NCBI GenBank assembly: GCA_900318195.1
Contig: ONJR01000017.1
Location: 17,584-81,583 of the forward strand
Origin: an uncultured Planctomycetota bacterium
GTDB taxonomy: Bacteria > Planctomycetota > Planctomycetia > Pirellulales > Thermoguttaceae
Reading direction: 5' to 3'
DNA: 64,000 nucleotides
The position numbers were made by a program, and so were the translations under genes. Below are positions 7,848 through 16,032 of this stretch, one piece after another; position 1 is the first letter of the stretch; every line of letters begins with the position of its first letter. The notes below the pieces were generated by a model that was not told the DNA's origin, ran no database searches, and saw nothing but the letters and a program-made list of their open reading frames with translations.

Positions 7848-8774
7848 ATGACAACTTCGAAATTAACGCTATTATTTACCGTCGCGGTCGCGTGCCTCGG
7901 CTGCGTTAAACTCGCCTACGCGCAAGAGAACAACCTTGAACCTCCTAAAAACGCTGAAATAATCGAGCTCTGGACCGATCTAGCGCCGGGAGAGTCGGTA
8001 AGAGAACCGAACGTTGAAGATCCCAACACCCCCAACGTACCGGCGCAAAAAGTTACGACCCCGTACCTCATTGTCTCGCGACCGGAAAAACAAACCTCCG
8101 ACGCGTGCGTGATCGTAATACCCGGCGGAGGATTCAACGTATGTTTCTATAAAAACGAGGGCTATCCTCCGGCAAAATTCTGGAACGAACGCGGGTACGT
8201 CGCCGCGATTCTCGTCTATCGCGTGCCGCGTCCGGAACGCGGCGCAATCTACGCGCCAGCGTTGCAAGACGCGCAACGCGCCGTCAAAATATTGCGCGCG
8301 AACGCGCAGAAATTCGGATTCAATCCTGACAAGATCGGAGCGCAAGGCTATTCCGCAGGGGGATGTCTCACCCTGCTCGCCGCGACCAATAGCGCGACGC
8401 CAGCTTACGAGCCGCAAGATGAAATTGACAAACTCTCATGCAAACTCGCGTTCGCCATGCCGGTCTATCCCGCTTACGTACTCAACGACGGCGCGACGAC
8501 GCACAACGTCAATCGGGGCGAAAACGCCAATATGTTGCCCGATTTCAAATTCGACTCTCAGACGCCGCCGATGTGCATGATACACGGGGACGCCGATATC
8601 TACTCGCCGCTCGGATCCGTCGAGGTCTATAAGCGTCTGCGCAAGATGAATATTCCGGCAGAACTTCATATCTTCGCTGGCGCGCCGCATGGCTTCATGT
8701 TCTGGGACGATCTTCCGAACGCGAACACGTGGCAAGAGCGTTGCGCCGCATGGATGAAGAAGACAGGGTTCTAA
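7848..8774 (+). CDS. Secreted alpha/beta-hydrolase esterase (acetyl-xylan/BD-FAE-like)
   Basis: A 309-residue serine esterase with a Sec signal peptide (KLTLLFTVAVACLGCVKLAYA, ending near residue 25). The oxyanion-hole segment PGGGFN and the nucleophile elbow GYSAGG (Ser169) are clear, as are acid residues in HGDADIYSP (Asp248 or Asp250) and the His in GAPHGF (His281). This is the pattern of the BD-FAE/acetyl-xylan esterase group, which removes acetyl or feruloyl groups from plant polysaccharides; the exact substrate is not evident. GGAG lies ten bases before the ATG at 7848, so an upstream in-frame GTG is not used. It is followed after 33 bases by a second secreted esterase, and the two probably act together on acetylated sugars. 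Confidence 0.85.
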   Translation: MTTSKLTLLFTVAVACLGCVKLAYAQENNLEPPKNAEIIELWTDLAPGESVREPNVEDPNTPNVPAQKVTTPYLIVSRPEKQTSDACVIVIPGGGFNVCFYKNEGYPPAKFWNERGYVAAILVYRVPRPERGAIYAPALQDAQRAVKILRANAQKFGFNPDKIGAQGYSAGGCLTLLAATNSATPAYEPQDEIDKLSCKLAFAMPVYPAYVLNDGATTHNVNRGENANMLPDFKFDSQTPPMCMIHGDADIYSPLGSVEVYKRLRKMNIPAELHIFAGAPHGFMFWDDLPNANTWQERCAAWMKKTGF

Positions 8775-8807
8775 ATAGCTACTGGGAAAACGCAAGGATA
8801 AGTTAAT

Positions 8808-9620
8808 ATGTCAACGTTACGCTACTTAATGGCGACGGCGCTCGCCGTCGCGTGCTTTCTCGGCGGCGCGATTCGCGGTCAAGAGAACGCCAAGGTTCAG
8901 TTGCCGTCTAAGGAAAAATTCCGTATTGTACTTCTAATAGGTCAATCGAATATGGCGGGTCGCGGCGTGGTCGAGGAGGAAGATCGAATTCCAATTCCAC
9001 GCGTATACGCGCTCGATAAAAACGGAGAATGGCGTCCCGCAGTCGAGCCGGTGCATTACGACAAGCCCGTCGCGGGGGTTGGTCCCGGTAGAGAGTTCGC
9101 GCGCAAACTCGTCGAAAGCGATCCGACTATTGCCGTCGGACTCGTACCTGCGGCTTGCGGAGGGTCGTCTATTACCGACTGGCGACCTGGCGTCTACTTC
9201 AAGCAAACGCAATCTCATCCTTACGACGACGCGCTCGCGCGCGCGAAACGCGCGTTGCAAGACGGAGAATTGGAAGCGATACTCTGGCGCCAGGGGGAAG
9301 CGGATCTCGCGCAACAACGCGCAGACGCGTACGAGGAGCGGTTCGACGAATTCGTCAAACGATTGCGAACTGAACTCGACAACAGCTCGGCGCCGTTGCT
9401 CGTAGGAGAATTAAAGATCGTCAAAGGCAGTCAGTCGGGCGCTGAAAAGGTCAAAGAAGCGCAAATTAACGTTGTTCAAAAAAACCAGCCCGCTGCGTTC
9501 GTCTCGGCGGACGGCGTTACGCTCAATCCCGACAACGTCCATTTTGATCGCAAAAGTCAGTTGGAGCAAGGGCGTCGCTTTTTCGACGCCTATGCGAAAC
9601 TGAAATCGTCGACGAAATGA
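8808..9620 (+). CDS. Secreted SGNH-type carbohydrate esterase (sialate O-acetylesterase-like)
   Basis: A 270-residue SASA-family esterase with an N-terminal signal peptide (cleavage around residue 25). Block I is GQSNMAG, with Ser47 as nucleophile. Block III is the region around ILWRQGEAD, which supplies the conserved Gln/Glu segment. Block V is DNVHFD, with Asp242 and His245. Such enzymes deacetylate sialic acid, xylan or pectin oligosaccharides. AAGGA precedes the ATG. It forms a two-gene unit with the preceding alpha/beta hydrolase, so one operon carries two unrelated esterase folds. The substrate cannot be named from sequence alone. Confidence 0.87.
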   Translation: MSTLRYLMATALAVACFLGGAIRGQENAKVQLPSKEKFRIVLLIGQSNMAGRGVVEEEDRIPIPRVYALDKNGEWRPAVEPVHYDKPVAGVGPGREFARKLVESDPTIAVGLVPAACGGSSITDWRPGVYFKQTQSHPYDDALARAKRALQDGELEAILWRQGEADLAQQRADAYEERFDEFVKRLRTELDNSSAPLLVGELKIVKGSQSGAEKVKEAQINVVQKNQPAAFVSADGVTLNPDNVHFDRKSQLEQGRRFFDAYAKLKSSTK

Positions 9621-9688
9621 ACGTATTATTAAACCGCGCCGGCGCGGATAAGACGCGACGGCGCCGAGCCAATCGTTAAGGACGCTTT

Positions 9689-10537
9689 ATGAAAACGCTC
9701 ATTGTTATTCCAGCGCGTTTTGCCTCGAAACGTTTCCCAGGTAAGCCGCTTGCCATACTTGTGGACAAGCCGATTCTACTACGCGTCTGGGAAATCGCAA
9801 ATTATGCGCGCCAACGTCTATCCGACTGCAACGCAGTCGTCGCGACGGAAACGCCGACCCCGGATTGCCAAAGCGATAAGATCGTCGAATTCTGTCATAA
9901 GAACGAGATTCCGGTCGTTACAACCTCGAATGCCTGCCGTTCTGGGTCAGATCGCGTATGGCAAGTAGCGCAAGAGGCGAGCGAACGACCCGACGTCGTC
10001 GTCAATCTGCAAGGGGACGCGCCAACTTGTCCGCCTGATTTCATCGTCAAACTTGTCGAATCGCTCGAATCGAATCCAGCGGCGGACGTCGCGTCCGTAA
10101 TGACGACGCTCTCCTGGGACGCGCTCGACGCGTTACGCGAAGCCAAACGCACGAGTCCCTTCAGTGGAACAACCGTCGTCGTTAATGAAAAGAATGAAGC
10201 GCTGTGGTTCTCGAAGAATATTATACCAGCGATACGAGACGAGGAGAAGTTACGCGCAACCGACGCTCTCAGTCCCGTGCGTCGCCACGTCGGGCTATAC
10301 GCGTACCGCTACGACGCGCTACGTTTCTTTGCAAACACAGAAAAAGGACAATACGAGCGCCTGGAACAACTTGAACAGTTACGCTTTCTAGAACACGGGC
10401 GCGCCGTCCAGATGATCGAAGGCGAGTATCCCCCGGGCTACGATCACGCAACCTCTGGCGTCGACACGCCTGAGGATCTAGCGCGGGTCGAGCGTCTGAT
10501 TCGCGCGCATGGGGAATTGCTCGATTTCTACCGATAG
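9689..10537 (+). CDS. kdsB: 3-deoxy-manno-octulosonate cytidylyltransferase (CMP-Kdo synthetase)
   Basis: Activates Kdo with CTP for lipopolysaccharide inner-core synthesis in the cytoplasm. The start VIPARFASKRFPGKPLA (about residues 5-21) is the family's nucleotide-binding loop, VVATE and VNLQGDAP give the core metal and base-binding motifs, and GLYAYR (about 205) with LEQLEQLRFLEHG are the typical C-terminal signature. The length of 282 is slightly above the usual 250. AAGGA precedes the ATG. Its presence implies a Gram-negative-type outer membrane with Kdo. No other lipopolysaccharide genes are adjacent. Confidence 0.94.
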   Translation: MKTLIVIPARFASKRFPGKPLAILVDKPILLRVWEIANYARQRLSDCNAVVATETPTPDCQSDKIVEFCHKNEIPVVTTSNACRSGSDRVWQVAQEASERPDVVVNLQGDAPTCPPDFIVKLVESLESNPAADVASVMTTLSWDALDALREAKRTSPFSGTTVVVNEKNEALWFSKNIIPAIRDEEKLRATDALSPVRRHVGLYAYRYDALRFFANTEKGQYERLEQLEQLRFLEHGRAVQMIEGEYPPGYDHATSGVDTPEDLARVERLIRAHGELLDFYR

Positions 10538-10538
10538 C

Positions 10539-11480
10539 TTACCTGTCGTCCGCTTGTCGTCGCGCCATTCGAACGCGTCGCGCTTCGTAAAAGAAGATCG
10601 CCGCCGCGTTCGATACGTTTAAACTATCGGCGACCCCCAACATTGGCAAGCGCACTTTTTGAAGTAACGCGCGCTCGACGTCGTCCGGAGTCTCTTCCGA
10701 CCAAATCGCGGTAAGTCCGTCCGCCTCGGTTCCAAGAATAATCGCGGTTGGACGCGTATAATCGATTTGCGTATACGGGGTCGACTCGTCGCAGAGCGCC
10801 GTCGCGCGCTGGTAGCCGCCGACGCGTAGCCACGCAAGAACCTCGGATGGCGACGCAACCGCGATCGGAATGTGAAAGATTGCGCCCAAACTACTGCGTA
10901 TCGCGTTAGGATTGAAAACGTCGTGCTCGCCGCGAGTCGAAGCAACGACAAGTGCGTGAACGCCGGCGCCGTCCGCGCTACGCAGAATTGCGCCGAGATT
11001 ACCGGGCTTCTCAACGTCCTCGACGACCGCGACGAGCGGCGCCTCGCCGCGATCCGCCGCGCGCGCGGCTATCATTGTGTCGAGTTCTTCGAGCGTCGCC
11101 GTTCGCGCTTCAACGATCGCGACGACGCCTTCGTCTCGATCGCCAAATGAGAGCTTCTCAAACGCGGCGCGTCCTAACGGAATAGTCGGCGCGCCGGTCG
11201 CGTCGACTTTTAGCGCCAGCGCTTCGATTTCGCGCGCGCGCTCCTCGCTACGTCCAGAGGTTAGCAACGTCTCGCGCAGTTCGGGTCGTTCGTCCGCCTG
11301 AACGCGCGAGCCGGCGTTCCAGAAGAGCGTCTTCACTTTAAAGTTCGAGCGCAACGCGCGTTCGATCTCGCGCGCGCCGTCGACCAAACACGCGTTCTCA
11401 CGACGACGCGCTTTGCTCTCTTTCAGACGAACGGCGCTCTTAACGCGCGCGTTGCCAACGCTCACAATTGCGGCAAACAT
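10539..11480 (-). CDS. TrmH/SpoU-family RNA 2'-O-methyltransferase
   Basis: A SAM-dependent SPOUT methyltransferase acting on rRNA or tRNA. The N-terminal 100 residues form the substrate-binding domain (VKSAVRLKESKARRRENACLV pattern in its first part). The catalytic knot follows: motif 1 EDVEKPGNLGAILRSADG, motif 2 ILGTEADGL and motif 3 LPMLGVADSLNVSNAAAI. This matches the RlmB/TsnR-like group, with the specific target base unknown. It converges with kdsB, with one base between the stop codons. FliQ lies upstream on the same strand about 100 bases away, but a functional link is unlikely. Confidence 0.9.
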   Translation of the reverse strand: MFAAIVSVGNARVKSAVRLKESKARRRENACLVDGAREIERALRSNFKVKTLFWNAGSRVQADERPELRETLLTSGRSEERAREIEALALKVDATGAPTIPLGRAAFEKLSFGDRDEGVVAIVEARTATLEELDTMIAARAADRGEAPLVAVVEDVEKPGNLGAILRSADGAGVHALVVASTRGEHDVFNPNAIRSSLGAIFHIPIAVASPSEVLAWLRVGGYQRATALCDESTPYTQIDYTRPTAIILGTEADGLTAIWSEETPDDVERALLQKVRLPMLGVADSLNVSNAAAIFFYEARRVRMARRQADDR

Positions 11481-11581
11481 ATGTCTTCTCTCTTGCTCAC
11501 TAATAAACCGTACGCGCGCGGGTCACGTTATTCCGACGCGCGTTTACAATTGTAGCGGCGCGCGCGTTTCGGTCAAGCGCG

Positions 11582-11857
11582 TTACATCGCTCCACTGAGC
11601 GTCTCGGGCGCGGTTTCAAGAAGTTGCGCGCTGAATTCGGCGAGTTTACTCATACACCAGGGTAGAAAAATAGCGAGCGTCGCCGCGACAGAAACGAGCT
11701 TCAGCACAAACGCGACCGTCTGATCTTGAATCTGCGTCGCCGCCTGCACAACCGCGACGAGCGCGCCGACAAGGGCGCCGACCACGAGAACGGGCGAACC
11801 GATTAACAGCGCGACCCGCAATGCGTCGCGACCGAGTTCGATAATGACTTCGTCCAT
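11582..11857 (-). CDS. fliQ: Flagellar export apparatus protein FliQ
   Basis: A 91-residue inner-membrane protein of the flagellar type III export gate, in which FliP, FliQ and FliR form a helical channel. Two long hydrophobic helices (about residues 16-40 and 50-70) flank the conserved AATQIQDQT loop, the hallmark of FliQ/SctS. GAGGGA precedes the ATG. It follows fliP by about 30 bases in a fliO-fliP-fliQ order. The usual next gene, fliR, is not adjacent: the next gene on this strand is an RNA methyltransferase. Confidence 0.93.
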   Translation of the reverse strand: MDEVIIELGRDALRVALLIGSPVLVVGALVGALVAVVQAATQIQDQTVAFVLKLVSVAATLAIFLPWCMSKLAEFSAQLLETAPETLSGAM

Positions 11858-11889
11858 TTTAACGTCCCTCGTTACCTAACCTAAGCGCG

Positions 11890-12882
11890 CTATGCCACGC
11901 TCGCCAAGAGTGATTTCACCAGTAGCGTCCAGCCGTCTACCATCACAAAGAGCGCCAACTTAAAGGGAAGCGACACGATAGCAGGCGGCAACATCATCAT
12001 CCCGGTCGCCACCAGCGTCGCCGAGACGACAAGATCGATTATGAGGAACGGCAACAGGATTTGAAAACCAATGAGAAACGCCGTCTTTAATTCGCTCAGT
12101 AGGAACGCTGGCGCGAGCGCTTGCAGCGGCACGTCTTCGTAATATTGCGGCGCCTCGTCGGTCGGCGCGTACTTCATAAAGAGCGCGATCATTTCGCCGT
12201 TGCCTGTGCGTTCGATCTGCGCGCCGAGAAACTCGCGGATCGGCGTCAATCCGCGCTCCAGCGCCTCGCTCGCCGTGAGTTCGTGCTTCGCGTAAGGTAC
12301 GACCGCGTCTTGATACGCACGCGTCCAGACTGGCGCCATCACAAGCAACGTCAGAAAAATCGCGAGCGTCGTGAGGACTTGATTAGAAGGCGCTTGACCC
12401 GCGCCGAGACCCTGACGCAACAATGCGAAGACGACAGAAAAGCGGGCGTAGCAAGTCGTCATTAGTAAGATTGCGGGAGCGAGCGTAAAGACCGACATAA
12501 CCAGTAACGCCTTGAGCGTCGCGGATATCGTCTCAGGACTCAAAAGTCCTTTTTCCGCGCCCAAAAGCCGACCGGGGAAATCGGTCAAGACGTCTGAACT
12601 GGGAGCGTCGTTCGAGTCAAGTTCTACCTCGGAATCTTGCGACTCAGAATGAAGCGGACTAGGTTCGACGGCGGATTCGTTCTGCTGCAAGTCCCGAGCG
12701 AGTTTGTCGGAACTGGACGCGCGCGTCGCCTCGGGAACGAGCGAAACGTCGAGCGACTCGTCGTCGACGCCTATCATTGCGCCGCCGCGGCGCGTATCCT
12801 GCGCGCGCGTCGCGTCTGCGTAAACGACGAACGCAAGACACGTCGTCAGCGCCAAAGGGAGTATCTTCCTTACTAACGTCAT
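11890..12882 (-). CDS. fliP: Flagellar export apparatus protein FliP, with a long N-terminal region
   Basis: Builds the core of the flagellar export gate. The canonical FliP fold starts near residue 110: MTTCYARFSVVFALLRQGLGAGQAPSNQV is followed by the periplasmic domain and the last two helices with LLPFLIIDLVVSA and MMMLPPAIVSLPFKL. A signal peptide (residues 1-27) is followed by about 85 acidic, Ser-rich residues that normal FliP, usually around 245 residues, lacks. This makes the protein 330 residues long. The gene follows fliO by 16 bases and is part of the same operon. Confidence 0.94.
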   Translation of the reverse strand: MTLVRKILPLALTTCLAFVVYADATRAQDTRRGGAMIGVDDESLDVSLVPEATRASSSDKLARDLQQNESAVEPSPLHSESQDSEVELDSNDAPSSDVLTDFPGRLLGAEKGLLSPETISATLKALLVMSVFTLAPAILLMTTCYARFSVVFALLRQGLGAGQAPSNQVLTTLAIFLTLLVMAPVWTRAYQDAVVPYAKHELTASEALERGLTPIREFLGAQIERTGNGEMIALFMKYAPTDEAPQYYEDVPLQALAPAFLLSELKTAFLIGFQILLPFLIIDLVVSATLVATGMMMLPPAIVSLPFKLALFVMVDGWTLLVKSLLASVA

Positions 12883-12898
12883 CCTACCCGACCCAATT

Positions 12899-13408
12899 TC
12901 ATACCGTTTTTATCTCTTCGTCGCGCGCGTTCTCGTCGTCCTCGACGTCTGCGGCGTTCGCTACGTCCCTAGCAAGCGCGCGCCAGCCGTTCGAGTTCGC
13001 GACCGCTAAGATCGATTGACCGCGCCATTTAATCGCGACGAGTTCCGACTTCGCGTCAAATCGTATGCGTTCGACAATTTCTATTTCATGACTAGCGCAC
13101 AGTCCGCGACTGCGACCGGTTAAATAGCGCGCTATCGCTAGAAGTCCGAAAAAAACGCACAACGCCAACGCAAGCGAGCCGAACGTCGTTAACACAGTCG
13201 AACCAACGCCCTTCGCGCCCGGACGCGAGATCGCGCGACCCGACGGCGCGATCGGCGTCTTACTCTCGTCGCCAGACGCCGTAGTCGCAACGCGCGACGA
13301 CTCGGCGCGCGTCGCGCCCTCGTCTTGACACAGTGCGGCGCCATTTGCGCACAACGTCGTCGCAATCGCTAGGAACAAAAAACCAAGCGTACAAATTCTG
13401 CGCGCCAT
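12899..13408 (-). CDS. fliO: FliO-like flagellar assembly membrane protein
   Basis: A 169-residue protein with a signal-like N-terminus (about residues 1-23), a Ser/Thr-rich linker, one membrane helix (about 73-92, LTTFGSLALALCVFFGLLAI) and a small cytoplasmic beta domain (EIEIVERIRFDAKSELVAIK). That domain and the position directly before fliP match FliO, which assists assembly of the FliP ring. FliO sequences diverge strongly, so the call rests largely on context. Confidence 0.8.
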   Translation of the reverse strand: MARRICTLGFLFLAIATTLCANGAALCQDEGATRAESSRVATTASGDESKTPIAPSGRAISRPGAKGVGSTVLTTFGSLALALCVFFGLLAIARYLTGRSRGLCASHEIEIVERIRFDAKSELVAIKWRGQSILAVANSNGWRALARDVANAADVEDDENARDEEIKTV

Positions 13409-13530
13409 AGTACAATCTAACCCTTTCTACGCGAGGCGCTCGTGCGTCGCGCGCGATAATATACCAATTGCATGGAGGCTTTGCCAAGGTCAATTTCAAA
13501 CTTTCACACTCGATATAACCGTTAAACTTA

Positions 13531-13559
13531 TTGTCAACGCGCGGCGACTCTGGTATACT
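13531..13559 (+). promoter_or_regulatory. Sigma-70-type promoter of aroB
   Basis: TTGTCA, a 17-base spacer and TATACT lie about 55 bases before the aroB start, in the gap between the divergent fliO and aroB genes. Confidence 0.7.
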
Positions 13560-13615
13560 AGTGGGGACGGCGCGCAACGGCGCGTCTTGCTTACTGTAAC
13601 GATAAAGGTCATAAC

Positions 13616-14746
13616 ATGCAAGTAATACCGGTCAATCTGCAGGAACGTAGTTACGAAATAGAAATATCTCCGGGCGCGTTGGATCGCGCGGGCGTCGCGC
13701 TCGCGTCGTTGGGGGACGTGTCGCGCGTCGTACTCGTCTCGGACGACGTGGTCGACAATCTTTACGGCGTTCGAGTCGCTGAGAGCATTGTAGATCGCGG
13801 TCTTGATCTCGACGTAATCGTCGTCGAACACGGCGAAGAGAGCAAGTCGATCGAAGTCGCGTATTCTCTCTGGGAGCAGTTGCTTGAACTCGGCGCTGAT
13901 CGCAAGTCTGTCATAGCGGCGTTGGGAGGCGGGGTCGTTGGCGACCTTGCGGGTTTCGTCGCTGCGACGTACGCGCGCGGACTACGTTATTTTCAGATAC
14001 CGACGACTCTCTTAGCTCAGGTTGACAGTAGCGTCGGCGGTAAGACGGCGATCGATCTTCCGAAGTGTAAAAATATCGTCGGGGCTTTTCATCAACCTAG
14101 CGGGGTTCTTGCGGATACGACGACTTTGCAGGATCTTTCGGCAAAGGATTACGTTTCCGGGCTCGGCGAGGTCGTTAAATACGGCGTTTCCCTTGATAGC
14201 GAGTTGTTCGATATGCTGGAGCGCAACGTGGACGCGATAACGTCGCGCGACGCTCAGACGCTTGAAAAAATCGTTGCGAAATGTTGCTCGATTAAGTCTG
14301 AAATTGTCGCGGCGGACGAGCGTGAAACGTCGGGACGGCGCGCTCTGCTAAACTACGGGCACACGTTCGGTCATTCTTTGGAAGCTGCGCTTGGATACGG
14401 CGCGATCCCGCACGGGCACGGCGTGCTCGTCGGCTCAATTTTAGCGGCGCGTCTCGCGCAACGTCTCGGTGCTTCAGGCGACGCGCGATTTAGCGCGATC
14501 GACGACGCGTGGCTCGATCGCCAGCTAGCGCTCTATCGTAACTTGGGTCTTCCAACCTCGCTTCATGATTTAGGTCGCGACTACGGCGACGCACCTGAAA
14601 CGACGCCGCAACGACTCGTCGAACTCATGGCGAGCGATAAAAAGACGGAATTCGGCAAGTTGAATTTCATTTTACCGGTCGCCTTGGGAGAATGCGTCTA
14701 TGCCAAAGACGTTGCCGCTGACGACGCGCTCGCCGTCCTGCGCTAA
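13616..14746 (+). CDS. aroB: 3-dehydroquinate synthase
   Basis: Second enzyme of the shikimate pathway, converting DAHP to 3-dehydroquinate with NAD and a divalent metal. The 376-residue protein has the NAD-binding GGGVVGDLAGFVAATYARG (about residues 103-121), QVDSSVGGKTAIDLPKCKN (about 137-155) and GLGEVVKYG motifs. The metal ligands are in the GE segment, in HTFGHSLEAA (about 246-255) and in IPHGHGV. AAAGG precedes the ATG. The last 47 bases overlap the start of the following helix-hairpin-helix protein gene. It is unlinked to aroF in this window. Confidence 0.96.
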   Translation: MQVIPVNLQERSYEIEISPGALDRAGVALASLGDVSRVVLVSDDVVDNLYGVRVAESIVDRGLDLDVIVVEHGEESKSIEVAYSLWEQLLELGADRKSVIAALGGGVVGDLAGFVAATYARGLRYFQIPTTLLAQVDSSVGGKTAIDLPKCKNIVGAFHQPSGVLADTTTLQDLSAKDYVSGLGEVVKYGVSLDSELFDMLERNVDAITSRDAQTLEKIVAKCCSIKSEIVAADERETSGRRALLNYGHTFGHSLEAALGYGAIPHGHGVLVGSILAARLAQRLGASGDARFSAIDDAWLDRQLALYRNLGLPTSLHDLGRDYGDAPETTPQRLVELMASDKKTEFGKLNFILPVALGECVYAKDVAADDALAVLR

Positions 14747-15221
14747 CCCGCGCGCAGCGCTTGATCCGCTCGCGCCCGACGCCAAGCGCCGACCGTACGA
14801 GTACAACCTCTATCTCGTCGCGCGAATGCGCAAGGTGCGCGCGTTTGCCGTCGCCGTAATAATAATCGGCGCCGCGTTTGCCACACGCTTCGGCGCGCGG
14901 CAAAGCGCTACGCGTCTTCCCGACGAATTCAGCGCTTCGGCTCGACCGCGCGCGTTCTCGCGCGAATCGCCGAACGACGCGGCGCGCAACGACGCGCTCG
15001 TCTTTACGCTCGACGTGAACGTCGCGACCGTCGCCGAATTATCGCTCTTGCCAAGCATTGGTCCGGCGCTCGCGCAACGCGTCGTCGAGTATCGCGATGC
15101 GAACGGTCCGTTTCAATCAGTCGACGAGCTCCGTAACGTTAAAGGCTTCGGCGTTAAGACGCTCGAAAAAATCCAACCTTACTGTTACGTGGTTACACAA
15201 GAAGACGCGCGCGACGAATAA
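14700..15221 (+). CDS. ComEA-like helix-hairpin-helix membrane protein
   Basis: A 173-residue protein with a membrane helix at about residues 45-62 (KVRAFAVAVIIIGAAFA) and a C-terminal helix-hairpin-helix pair, VNVATVAELSLLPSIGPALA and GPFQSVDELRNVKGFG. These match the ComEA DNA-binding domain used in competence or the related small HhH proteins. The start at 14700 has GGGAG nine bases upstream inside aroB. An internal ATG at 14826, just before the membrane helix, has no visible site but would give a more typical ComEA. The overlap implies coupling to aroB translation. No ComEC is nearby, so a role in DNA uptake is only a possibility. Confidence 0.75.
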   Translation: MPKTLPLTTRSPSCANPRAALDPLAPDAKRRPYEYNLYLVARMRKVRAFAVAVIIIGAAFATRFGARQSATRLPDEFSASARPRAFSRESPNDAARNDALVFTLDVNVATVAELSLLPSIGPALAQRVVEYRDANGPFQSVDELRNVKGFGVKTLEKIQPYCYVVTQEDARDE

Positions 15222-15263
15222 CGCCGCTCTTAATCATGTCAAGACTAACACGAGAACGCAACT

Positions 15264-15941
15264 ATGCCATACGAATATTTACTCTTTGTCCTTCCACCGG
15301 CGCTACTTGCAATGCTCGCCCAGAGTATGCTCAAATCGCGCTACGCAGCCGCCTGTAGAGCGCCGGCCTCGATTACAGGCGCGGCTGCGGCGCGCGCGCT
15401 ACTCGATTCCGCCGGTTGCCAACACGTACGAATCGAACGCATTGCTGGAACGCTAACGGATCATTACGATCCGCGCGCGAAAGTGTTGCGCTTGAGCGAA
15501 AATTCATATAATGGTCGCAATCTCGCCGCGATCGGCGTCGCCGCCCACGAGGCTGGGCACGCGCTACAAGACGCACAGCGCTACAAGCTCATGGTCGTCC
15601 GTCAGCTTGCCGTGCCGCTCGCGTCTCTTGGCGGCAATACAGCGATGATTCTCATTATGGTAGGGCTAGCCATGCAGGCGATGCACCTCGCTATGCTAGG
15701 AGTTGCCGGCTTCGGACTCGTCGCGCTCTTTCAGATCGTCAATTTACCAGTCGAATACAACGCAAGCGCACGTGCGCGAGAGCAACTTGAAAAACTCGGC
15801 TTTATTACGTCGGAACAAGCGCCTATGGTGCGCAAAATGCTGAGCGCGGCGGCGCTAACGTACGTCGCCGGAACGCTCGCCGCCGTCGGGCAGTTCCTCT
15901 ACTTCCTCTTGACGGTACTGGGGCGTTCGCAACGCCGTTGA
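15264..15941 (+). CDS. Membrane zinc metallopeptidase (YugP/Zn_peptidase_2 family)
   Basis: A 225-residue membrane protein with an HEAGHALQ zinc motif (about residues 95-102, HExxH). Hydrophobic stretches lie at about 5-20, 115-150 and 195-218. The pattern YDPRAKVLRLSENSYNGRNLAAIGVAAHEAGHA is characteristic of the YugP family, neutral zinc peptidases of unknown substrate. The conserved NLPVEYNASARA segment, which follows the third helix and probably supplies a third ligand, is also present. It stands between the HhH gene and the large surface protein. The promoter of the surface protein overlaps its stop codon. Confidence 0.88.
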   Translation: MPYEYLLFVLPPALLAMLAQSMLKSRYAAACRAPASITGAAAARALLDSAGCQHVRIERIAGTLTDHYDPRAKVLRLSENSYNGRNLAAIGVAAHEAGHALQDAQRYKLMVVRQLAVPLASLGGNTAMILIMVGLAMQAMHLAMLGVAGFGLVALFQIVNLPVEYNASARAREQLEKLGFITSEQAPMVRKMLSAAALTYVAGTLAAVGQFLYFLLTVLGRSQRR

Positions 15942-15966
15942 CAGATTCGTAAGAATAGGATACTAT
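15938..15966 (+). promoter_or_regulatory. Sigma-70-type promoter of the surface protease gene
   Basis: A perfect TTGACA overlapping the peptidase stop codon is followed after 17 bases by TACTAT. The start codon is about 65 bases downstream. Confidence 0.7.
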
Positions 15967-16032
15967 AAAGCTGCGGCGTCGCTCGCGCGGCGCTCTACGC
16001 GAAATTAACTTCCCCTCCCGAAAGGAATTGAC

